Assembly (NCBI GenBank): GCA_018822065.1
Contig: JAHJKV010000448.1
Span: forward strand, 1-5,413
Source: Pseudomonadota bacterium
GTDB taxonomy: Bacteria > Desulfobacterota > Desulfovibrionia > Desulfovibrionales > Desulfovibrionaceae
Reading direction: 5' to 3'
DNA length: 5,413 bases
A program made the translations under genes and the position numbers. A model generated the notes under the pieces. It worked only from the letters and a program-made list of their open reading frames with translations, was not told the origin of the DNA and did not search any database. Shown piece by piece: positions 1 to 4,382 of the stretch; positions within the stretch are counted from its first letter, which is position 1, and every line of letters starts with the position of its first letter.

Positions 1-74
1 AACATGGCATCCAGTTCAGGGCTGTCGCCGAAGCGGATGTCCAGGGCGGAAGTGAAATGCGGAAGTTTGGCCAT
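1..74 (-). CDS. Unidentified protein, N-terminal fragment (continues beyond left edge)
   Basis: An open frame starts with ATG at 74-72 and stays open for 24 codons to the window edge. The visible protein begins MAKLPHFTSALDIRFGDSPE. A purine-rich Shine-Dalgarno (GGAGAG) lies just upstream, inside the last codons of nadK. The nadK stop codon (78-76) is separated from this ATG by one base, so the two genes are almost certainly co-transcribed and probably translationally coupled. I do not recognise the family from 24 residues. There is no obvious signal peptide or membrane segment in the visible part. The call as a gene rests on the Shine-Dalgarno, the tight spacing and the open frame. Confidence 0.6.
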   Translation of the reverse strand, partial: MAKLPHFTSALDIRFGDSPELDAM

Positions 75-75
75 G

Positions 76-948
76 CTATCTCTCCAACAAAAATTCCTTG
101 GTCTTGAGCTTATCAAAGAAGGATACCTGTCCGGTCTCGGCCAGGAGCAGGTCATGCTCATAGCGCTCCACCGCCACCACATCGCCAGACTGCAGGTTCA
201 CGATGGCCCGGCCATCCTCGGTGATGGACACATCACCTGGTTCGCCCTGAACCTCGATCTCCAGGCGCTTGTCCGCAGGGAGCACCATGGGGCGCAACCC
301 GTTGAGGAAGGGGCAGATGGGGACCAGGCTGAAGGCGGGAACGCCCGGGGCCAGCAGAGGCCCCCCAGCCGAGAAGCCATAGGCGGTGCTCCCTATGGGC
401 GTGGACACGATGATGCCGTCGCTGCGCATGGAGATGACCGCACGGCCATCGTAGGAAACGCCAAGTCGGATGAGCCGGGCCAACACCCCGCGGGAGATGA
501 CGATATCGTTCACAGCCAATCCCTGGTGCAACAGTTTTCCATCCCGCAAGACCTGATAATCAAGCACCAGTCGAGGGGTGATGTCGTAGCCCCCTGCAAT
601 CACGGCGGGCAGCCGTTCGCGCCAGTCCGTCGGGGAAAGCTCGGTCAGGAACCCGACCTGCCCCAGGTTCACCCCCATGAGCGGGATGCCGGGCTCGGCC
701 AGTTGCCGTGCGGCGGAAATAAAGGTTCCATCCCCGCCGAGAACCAGGGCCAGGTCAAAGGACTGCCGGGCACCGTCCGCCAGACAGGTGCCGGCTCCGG
801 CGACATGATGGCACATCACCGTTGCAACACCGAGCCCTTCAAGGAAGGTACAGACCTCCCGCCCAAGGGCACAGGCCTGTTCTTTGTCGCCCTTGGCAAC
901 AACGAACACGCTGCCGATAGGCTTGGAATTCACCCGGTCTTCAGTCAT
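76..948 (-). CDS. nadK: NAD kinase (ATP- or polyphosphate-dependent)
   Basis: This 290-aa cytoplasmic enzyme phosphorylates NAD+ at the 2'-hydroxyl of its adenosine ribose to give NADP+, the only de novo route to NADP(H). The family hallmarks appear in order: a Rossmann-like N-terminal strand (GSVFVVAKG, about 12-20), the GGDGT motif at 71-75 with catalytic Asp73, GVNLGQVGFL at 92-101, an N-D pair at 147-148 where many family members have N-E, and the glycine-rich block from SDG at 176 through STPIGSTAY to GGPLL at 199. Length is normal for bacterial NadK. The segment VPICPF at 209-214 has Phe where many homologues have His after I-C-P. This may be a lineage feature. The ATG at 948 is preceded by a GAGGAA ribosome site a few bases away. 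It lies divergently from the FlgM unit and is tightly linked to the gene on its left. Function is confident; the choice of phosphoryl donor cannot be read from sequence. Confidence 0.96.
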   Translation of the reverse strand: MTEDRVNSKPIGSVFVVAKGDKEQACALGREVCTFLEGLGVATVMCHHVAGAGTCLADGARQSFDLALVLGGDGTFISAARQLAEPGIPLMGVNLGQVGFLTELSPTDWRERLPAVIAGGYDITPRLVLDYQVLRDGKLLHQGLAVNDIVISRGVLARLIRLGVSYDGRAVISMRSDGIIVSTPIGSTAYGFSAGGPLLAPGVPAFSLVPICPFLNGLRPMVLPADKRLEIEVQGEPGDVSITEDGRAIVNLQSGDVVAVERYEHDLLLAETGQVSFFDKLKTKEFLLER

Positions 949-988
949 ATTTCCTCAAAAAAAGTTTGCTCCGTTCATGGTGGAGTCG

Positions 989-1023
989 ATAGTACCCAAC
1001 ATGCTGAAAACATGCAAAGTATA
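989..1023 (-). promoter_or_regulatory. Candidate sigma-70-type promoter elements for nadK
   Basis: Read leftward, TTGCAT (1017-1012) and TACTAT (994-989) are separated by exactly 17 bases and would start transcription about 35 bases before the nadK ATG. They match the TTGACA/TATAAT consensus only 3/6 and 4/6. An alternative -10 element, TATACT (1023-1018), matches 5/6 but has no good -35 box at the correct distance. One of these probably drives nadK, since it is the first leftward gene here. The sequence does not decide between them. Confidence 0.3.
998..1015. repeat. Short direct repeat AACATGC x2, 11-bp period
   Basis: AACATGC occurs at 998-1004 and again at 1009-1015, so the copies begin 11 bases apart, about one helical turn. 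The pair sits between the candidate nadK -10 and -35 elements. Direct repeats phased like this can be regulator operators, but two 7-bp copies in AT-rich DNA may also be chance. Confidence 0.4.
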
Positions 1024-1088
1024 TCTCAAGCATCATCAAACCGGGCACCTGGGCAAAAACTTTTTTCATTTTTTTTCCTCCTTACCCC

Positions 1089-1115
1089 TAAAGTTATTTC
1101 CTGCAACGACGATAT
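1089..1115 (+). promoter_or_regulatory. Sigma-28 (FliA) promoter for the FlgM unit
   Basis: TAAAGTTA (1089-1096), an 11-base spacer (1097-1107) and GACGATAT (1108-1115) match the flagellar sigma-28 consensus TAAAGTTT-N11-GCCGATAA at 7/8 and 6/8 positions, with the exact consensus spacing. Transcription would begin near 1120-1122, giving a leader of roughly 20 bases that contains the AAGGAG ribosome site. The downstream genes encode the sigma-28 regulator FlgM and its neighbour, which is the regulatory logic expected of such a promoter. The match is read directly from sequence; use by sigma-28 is inferred. Confidence 0.8.
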
Positions 1116-1125
1116 ATTCATTAAG

Positions 1126-1131
1126 AAGGAG
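1126..1131 (+). promoter_or_regulatory. Shine-Dalgarno that fixes the GTG start at 1140
   Basis: AAGGAG is followed by 8 bases and then GTG at 1140-1142. There is no ATG in this frame near the site, so the strong Shine-Dalgarno at normal spacing is what supports GTG as the start codon. Confidence 0.75.
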
Positions 1132-1139
1132 TTTATTTA

Positions 1140-1550
1140 GTGAATACTAGTCCAGCCATAGTCCAAAAGATGCTGCGTACCTACGGGAGGCAGCTCACCA
1201 GCGCAAAGCGGCTGGAGCGATTCCGCCGGGCGCTCTTGGGGGCACATGGACAGGATAATATTTCGAAGGCGGCACGGCGTCGGGAGTTGGTCAGCCGGGT
1301 TGCCACGGAGATCATTGAAAACCTCATCGTGAACGGGTCCGAAAACCCCGTCCTCCTGGAAATCATGGACGTCCTGGAGCGGGAAGTGGGAGCGCACATC
1401 ATGTTCGAATACCCGCTGGACCTAGGAGAGGTGCTGATATTGAAGGAGACACCTGTCGGACCAATTGAGATCCGGGGGGACGAGAAGAGCCGCATCATGC
1501 AATTGTTATGGGAGTTGACCCTGGCACGAGTAGATGAGACCATGCTCTAA
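1140..1550 (+). CDS. FlgM-associated protein of unknown function (DVU0524-like)
   Basis: A 136-aa soluble protein with no signal peptide or membrane segment. The N-terminal third (about 10-50) is strongly basic and predicted helical, with Arg/Lys clusters at 23-30 and 44-49. The middle (51-83) looks like amphipathic helices, followed by a short probable beta region (about 86-111, with VLILKETPVGPIEI) and a final helix (113-132). Its size and position directly before flgM fit the small Desulfovibrio family that I recall being annotated as DVU0524 family FlgM-associated protein. That link is from memory and gene order, not from a search. It starts at GTG, is the first gene after the sigma-28 promoter, and ends 22 bases before flgM, so the two are one operon. 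The biochemical role is unknown. Interaction with FlgM, sigma-28 or nucleic acid is conceivable from context and the basic N-terminus but unproven. Confidence 0.85.
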   Translation: MNTSPAIVQKMLRTYGRQLTSAKRLERFRRALLGAHGQDNISKAARRRELVSRVATEIIENLIVNGSENPVLLEIMDVLEREVGAHIMFEYPLDLGEVLILKETPVGPIEIRGDEKSRIMQLLWELTLARVDETML

Positions 1551-1560
1551 AATTGCCATC

Positions 1561-1567
1561 GGGGAGG
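1561..1567 (+). promoter_or_regulatory. Shine-Dalgarno that fixes the flgM start at 1573
   Basis: GGGGAGG lies 5 bases before ATG at 1573. An in-frame ATG at 1534 would add 13 residues, but it lies inside the end of the previous gene, has no good ribosome site, and its product would not start like an FlgM. The 1573 start is therefore preferred. Confidence 0.8.
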
Positions 1568-1572
1568 ATGTC

Positions 1573-1881
1573 ATGGACATCAAGAATGTTGGGAATCTAA
1601 ACCCTTACACCAATCGGAAGGTTGCTGAGGGTGTCAAGCCGCAAGTTGCGGGACGAACTGATGCACATCAGTCCAGTTCCAACGGCGACACGGTTTCGCT
1701 CTCCAGTGAAGCCAAGTTGCGTGGCACCGCGCTCGCCGAGGCTGGACAAGCCCCTGACGTGCGCCAGGAAAAGGTCAAGGAGCTGAAGGAAAGGGTGAAG
1801 AACGGCACCTATAAGCCCGACCTGAAGAAGGCCGCCACCAACCTGCTGCGCGATGACATGCAGCTGATGAACAGGACGTAA
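1573..1881 (+). CDS. flgM: FlgM, anti-sigma-28 factor (negative regulator of flagellin synthesis)
   Basis: This 102-aa protein has the FlgM layout: a hydrophilic, probably disordered N-terminal half (about 1-60, with MDIKNVGNLN at the start), the conserved D-T-V-x-L-S-x-x-A motif at 39-47, and C-terminal helices from about 62 to 99 (VRQEKVKELKERV, then NGTYKPDLKKAA). The helical part is what binds and sequesters sigma-28 (FliA) in characterised FlgM proteins. When the hook is complete, FlgM is exported through the flagellar type III apparatus and sigma-28 is freed to transcribe flagellin and other late genes. It is second in the sigma-28-driven operon, so its synthesis should feed back on its own promoter. 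It converges on fliW with a 30-base gap and no visible rightward terminator. The family call is strong; regulation is inferred. Confidence 0.93.
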   Translation: MDIKNVGNLNPYTNRKVAEGVKPQVAGRTDAHQSSSNGDTVSLSSEAKLRGTALAEAGQAPDVRQEKVKELKERVKNGTYKPDLKKAATNLLRDDMQLMNRT

Positions 1882-1902
1882 GGAGAGGATTCGGGAAGAA
1901 CG

Positions 1903-1922
1903 AAAAAGCGGCTACGCGCCGC
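1903..1922 (-). terminator. Intrinsic terminator of the flgK-flgL-csrA-fliW transcript
   Basis: On the minus strand GCGGC (1922-1918), a 5-base loop, GCCGC (1912-1908) and then TTTTT (1907-1903) form a short all-GC hairpin with a U-tract. A G-U pair (1923 with 1907) could extend it. The fliW stop codon lies inside the hairpin, so a ribosome finishing fliW would mask it. The plus strand has no T-run after the stem, so it should not stop the rightward flgM transcript. The stem is short, hence moderate confidence. Confidence 0.55.
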
Positions 1923-2361
1923 CGTCCACGAGACGAAACCGCGGAGGATACGTTGCATCAACCTGCGGGACCTGGAGGCCGATTCTGGCCTCGGTGTTCA
2001 TCACAATAGGTCCAGTGAGGTTGAGCGTCGTCTTTTGCGGTTCGTTTTTTGGTATGGTCACTGTGACCAGAACCGCTATATCTTCGGGCCGCTTGGCCCC
2101 GAGCAATCGCTCCTCTATCTCTTCGAGTTTGACCTGGTAGTCTGCCAGAAACGGATAGGGATCGGCAACAAGGAGCCCCAGAGCAGGGTCGTCCAGGCTC
2201 TGCAACAGCAAAAACGGAGAGTCGTCGGCCATCTGGATGAGCACGAACTCGCGCTTGTCCTCGTAGCCGATGAGACCACGCGGAAAGCGGATGATCCCCT
2301 CTTCAGAGATCTCGCGTTCCCCCAACCGGGTCCTGATTACTCGCTTTCCTTCTTCCGCCAT
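1912..2361 (-). CDS. fliW: FliW, flagellar assembly factor and CsrA antagonist
   Basis: This 149-aa cytoplasmic protein has FliW family signatures: GIIRFPRGLIGYED at 22-35, the LLLQSLDDP block at 51-59, DPYPFLADY around 67-75, an ED-I-V-L-V-T strand at 93-100, and TLNLTGPIVMN at 112-122. In Bacillus subtilis and relatives FliW binds CsrA to relieve translational repression and also binds flagellin, linking flagellin synthesis to filament assembly. The ATG at 2361-2359 lies within csrA, giving a 25-base overlap in another frame. Its ribosome site is weak (AGGCGG, about 8 bases upstream), which suggests translational coupling to csrA. It is the last gene of the leftward operon and ends in an intrinsic terminator. 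The family call is near certain; the mechanism here is inferred from homologues. Confidence 0.95.
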   Translation of the reverse strand: MAEEGKRVIRTRLGEREISEEGIIRFPRGLIGYEDKREFVLIQMADDSPFLLLQSLDDPALGLLVADPYPFLADYQVKLEEIEERLLGAKRPEDIAVLVTVTIPKNEPQKTTLNLTGPIVMNTEARIGLQVPQVDATYPPRFRLVDGGA

Positions 2362-2576
2362 AACGATGCCGCCTGCATGAGGTCAGAGTCCGAACATTCC
2401 AGCGCCTGCTCGTTCTCCTGTTTGATCTTGAGGTACACCTCTTCCCGGTACACAGTCAGATCGTCGGGCACTTCCAGCCCGATCTTGATCTGCTTGCCCT
2501 GAACGGAAAGCACCTTGAGCTTGATGTCATCGCCCAGGTAAAGGCTTTCTCCGGGTTTCCGGGTGAGTATTAACAT
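2337..2576 (-). CDS. csrA: CsrA, translational regulator (carbon storage / flagellin repressor)
   Basis: This 79-aa protein has a canonical CsrA core: MLILTRKPGESL at 1-12 with the RNA-contacting Leu4 and Arg6, GKQIKIGLEVP at 27-37, and VYREEVY at 42-48 with Arg44, the second key RNA-binding residue. CsrA dimers bind GGA-containing sequences in mRNA leaders and block ribosome access. It is longer than the 61-aa E. coli protein. The C-terminal extension (about 55-79) is typical of CsrA proteins encoded beside fliW and is the region implicated in FliW binding in B. subtilis-type systems. The 3' end overlaps fliW by 25 bases. The start is ATG at 2576-2574, preceded by GGAAAAGAC, a Shine-Dalgarno that also contains a CsrA-type A-U-GGA core, so autoregulation is plausible. 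Confidence 0.96.
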   Translation of the reverse strand: MLILTRKPGESLYLGDDIKLKVLSVQGKQIKIGLEVPDDLTVYREEVYLKIKQENEQALECSDSDLMQAASLWRKKESE

Positions 2577-2704
2577 GTCTTTTCCATAAATATCGTCAGT
2601 AGTCGTTGTCCAGTCACATCTGGCTTGAGGCCAGCGATCATGAACTACCCCAGCCCACAGGGAAAGTAAAGACTGTGCCTGTCTGGCATACCTGCCTAGG
2701 AGGC
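2577..2704 (-). promoter_or_regulatory. csrA leader / flgL-csrA intergenic region
   Basis: These 128 bases separate flgL from csrA, whereas other gaps in this operon are 10 bases or overlaps, so csrA may have its own promoter or a regulated leader. On the minus strand there is a small hairpin with stem CTGGC/GCCAG (2634-2630 with 2624-2620). Two GGA triplets lie at 2611-2609 and 2585-2583; the second, in AUGGA, is the csrA Shine-Dalgarno. An imperfect sigma-54-like element (AGGCAC-N5-TTACT, 2680-2665) is also present but lacks the invariant G of the -12 GC. I found no convincing sigma-70 or sigma-28 promoter and no good terminator after flgL. Confidence 0.45.
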
Positions 2705-4372
2705 CTAGATGTACTTCATGAGGTTCAAGTTCATGATCAGCGACGTCGACCGCAACACGGACTCGTAGACGATCTGCTGCTGGGTGATCTGCGTCATGAG
2801 TTCGGACACGTCCGCATCCTCAACCCCGGACAACCGCTCCTTCTCGTTGAGCTTCAAGGTGTCCACCAGGGAGATGGCCACCTCGACGCGGTGTTCCCGC
2901 CCGCCCACGTCGGCGGCGGCATTCAGGACCTGCCGCTGGGACCGATTGAGATTTTCAAGAGCCCGTTGCACCCCTTCCTGATTATTGGTTTCCAGAAAGC
3001 CGATGAGGTTGCCCATGGTCTCGAACAGGTTCTTGGAATAGGCCGCATTGGACCCGAAATATGTCATGGCCTTATTGCCACTCTCAAAGGCCACAGAGGT
3101 GTTGGACGAGCTCATGCCCACCCTTGCCCCCTTTCCTGCGAGCACGGAATCCGGGTTCTGCCAGAGGCCGCCGAAGATATCCTTGCCCACATTGTTCAGC
3201 CGCACCTGTTCGTCCACGGAAATGTCTATCTCGATATCCGAGGTGCGGGGCCGGATCACGAACTGAGCACCGGGATTCAAGGTGTTGCCGCCATTGGAGG
3301 ACAGGGTCAGGGTGCCTCCGGTGGGAATGGTCAGGATGGCGCCGTTGGAAGTGGCGTCCGGCGTGGTCGTGTTGCCGGTCGTCCAGGTGATGCCACCGTC
3401 CAGGGAATAGGAATAATTTATCTTTTCCGCCATGGTCACGGCAGTGGTGTTGTCCACACGAACCACCACGTTGTGCTTGTTGAAACTACCCGCGGCCGTG
3501 GCCGAAATATTGGACTGGCCGTAGAAATCCACCGAAACCGCGTCCTTGTCGTCGCCCTTGTAGATGGCGGTTGGGCGCAACCAAGCCCACGTGCCGGATT
3601 CATCATCCATGTCCGTGGTGGAGTTGGCCTTGATGGACGTGGTGGCCGTCACCCCCTCGAACACGATGGCAGCCCCGGCGCTGACCAGGTTCACGGTGAC
3701 TTCGCCTGTGGCTCCGATGCCGGAGACCGTTCCGTCGGTCTTCCAGGTGGTTCCTCCGTCAGTGGTGTAGCGAACCCCCACGTTGCCGGAGTTGAAGGTC
3801 ACTGCGTCGCCCGGCTGGGCCGCGCCGGAGGTGTCATAAAACTGCACCAGCACGGTCTTATCGGAATCACCTTCGATTCGAAAACTGTTCGAGTTGGTCA
3901 GGTCCTGGTCGTTGGTGGTCATCCACAATGCCTGTTCAAAGGCATTGGTATCGGTCTTGTGTCCGGCAAAGATGGACTTGTCCTCATATTCCATGTTGGC
4001 CATCTCAACCATCTGCTCGAACAGGGAGCGGACCTCATAACTGATCTGCTGCCGGTTGTTGGCGTCATAGGTGCCTGTGGCGGCCTGGGTGGCGAGTTCC
4101 TTGGTCCGGATGATCAGGGTATCGAGCTGGAGCAGGGTGGAGTCGGCACGCCCGAGCCAGCCCTTGGCCGTATTCAGATTTTCCTGATACTGTTCCAACT
4201 GCCGGATGGAGTCCCTATGGCTCAGGACACGTTCCATGCCCGTTGGATCATCCGAGGGGCGGTTGATTACCTTCTGGGTCTGCGCCTTGAGGTTCAGCTC
4301 CAGGAGGCTCGAAAGTGACGTGTTCATGTTCGTCACGTAATGATCAAAGAGCATCGATTGTGAAACTCTCAT
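2705..4372 (-). CDS. flgL: FlgL, hook-filament junction protein 2 (HAP3), with large central insert
   Basis: FlgL is exported by the flagellar type III system and forms the junction layer between FlgK and the filament. The N-terminal coiled region (about 1-145) has the flagellin-superfamily pattern: MRVSQSMLFDHYVTNMN, then KVINRPSDDPTG at 34-45, the ATQAATGTYDANNR stretch at 94-107, and SIFAGHKTDT at 133-142. The C-terminal helices (about 430-555) end in SLIMNLNLMKYI. At 555 aa it is far longer than E. coli FlgL (about 317). The extra length is a Thr/Ser/Gly/Asn-rich beta domain at about 150-380, which should be surface-exposed. This insert contains two Asp-box-like motifs, TTDGGTTW (203-210) and SLDGGITW (323-330), 120 residues apart. 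The ATG lies 10 bases after the flgK stop, and its Shine-Dalgarno (AGGGGGA) overlaps that stop codon, so flgK and flgL are co-transcribed and probably coupled. Confidence 0.95.
   Translation of the reverse strand: MRVSQSMLFDHYVTNMNTSLSSLLELNLKAQTQKVINRPSDDPTGMERVLSHRDSIRQLEQYQENLNTAKGWLGRADSTLLQLDTLIIRTKELATQAATGTYDANNRQQISYEVRSLFEQMVEMANMEYEDKSIFAGHKTDTNAFEQALWMTTNDQDLTNSNSFRIEGDSDKTVLVQFYDTSGAAQPGDAVTFNSGNVGVRYTTDGGTTWKTDGTVSGIGATGEVTVNLVSAGAAIVFEGVTATTSIKANSTTDMDDESGTWAWLRPTAIYKGDDKDAVSVDFYGQSNISATAAGSFNKHNVVVRVDNTTAVTMAEKINYSYSLDGGITWTTGNTTTPDATSNGAILTIPTGGTLTLSSNGGNTLNPGAQFVIRPRTSDIEIDISVDEQVRLNNVGKDIFGGLWQNPDSVLAGKGARVGMSSSNTSVAFESGNKAMTYFGSNAAYSKNLFETMGNLIGFLETNNQEGVQRALENLNRSQRQVLNAAADVGGREHRVEVAISLVDTLKLNEKERLSGVEDADVSELMTQITQQQIVYESVLRSTSLIMNLNLMKYI
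3383..3406 (-). repeat. Asp-box-like motif, copy 2, in FlgL insert
   Basis: This encodes SLDGGITW (FlgL 323-330), matching the Asp-box pattern S/T-x-D-x-G-x-T-W. The preceding INYSY and following TT residues resemble the surroundings of copy 1, suggesting an internal domain duplication. Confidence 0.6.
3743..3766 (-). repeat. Asp-box-like motif, copy 1, in FlgL insert
   Basis: This encodes TTDGGTTW (FlgL 203-210), matching S/T-x-D-x-G-x-T-W. It follows VGVRY and is followed by KT, parallel to the second copy. Asp-boxes form beta-hairpin turns in sialidases and other extracellular beta proteins and are usually structural rather than catalytic. Confidence 0.6.
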
Positions 4373-4382
4373 GCTGTTCCCC

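Larger units (their letters stand above)
949..1139. other. Divergent intergenic region between nadK and the flgM unit
   Basis: These 191 bases contain no gene I can support. They are much more AT-rich than the flanking coding DNA, with homopolymer runs (A5 at about 1056-1060, T6 at 1062-1067, T8 at 1071-1078) that could bend DNA or act as an UP-like element. The right end carries the sigma-28 promoter and ribosome site for the FlgM unit. The left half carries candidate sigma-70 elements for nadK and a phased direct repeat. I see no hairpin followed by a T-run that would make an intrinsic terminator. Confidence 0.8.

Noticed and set aside
4..1140. 378-codon plus-strand open frame opposite nadK
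   Set aside because: It is antisense to a clear NAD kinase gene, its product resembles no family I know, and it has no sensible start context. It is a frame left open by GC-biased codons.
1181..1543. Minus-strand frame opposite the FlgM-associated gene
   Set aside because: The plus-strand gene has a promoter, a Shine-Dalgarno and operon context; the minus frame has none and is Ser/Arg-rich as antisense frames often are.
1534..1572. Upstream in-frame ATG for flgM
   Set aside because: It overlaps the previous gene and lacks a ribosome site, while the 1573 ATG has GGGGAGG at good spacing and gives a normal FlgM N-terminus.
1975..1992. Perfect 6-bp inverted repeat GAGGCC/GGCCTC as a terminator for flgM
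   Set aside because: No T-run follows on the plus strand, and the bases encode conserved FliW residues (TEARIGL).
2590..2597. GACGATAT before csrA, identical to the flgM -10 box
   Set aside because: There is no TAAAG-like box 11 bases upstream, and the resulting leader would be too short to hold the ribosome site.
2667..2693. Plus-strand sigma-28-like match (TAAAGACT-N11-GCATACCT)
   Set aside because: The -10 box matches only 3 of 8 positions and no plus-strand gene lies downstream.
2696..2708. CTAGG-AGG-CCTAG inverted repeat at the flgL stop codon
   Set aside because: It has a 5-bp stem with a 3-base loop and no T-run, so it is too weak to call a terminator or operator.
2606..4318. 570-codon plus-strand open frame opposite flgL
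   Set aside because: It is antisense to flgL, with His/Gly/Val-rich composition typical of reverse-strand frames of GC-biased genes and no ribosome site.
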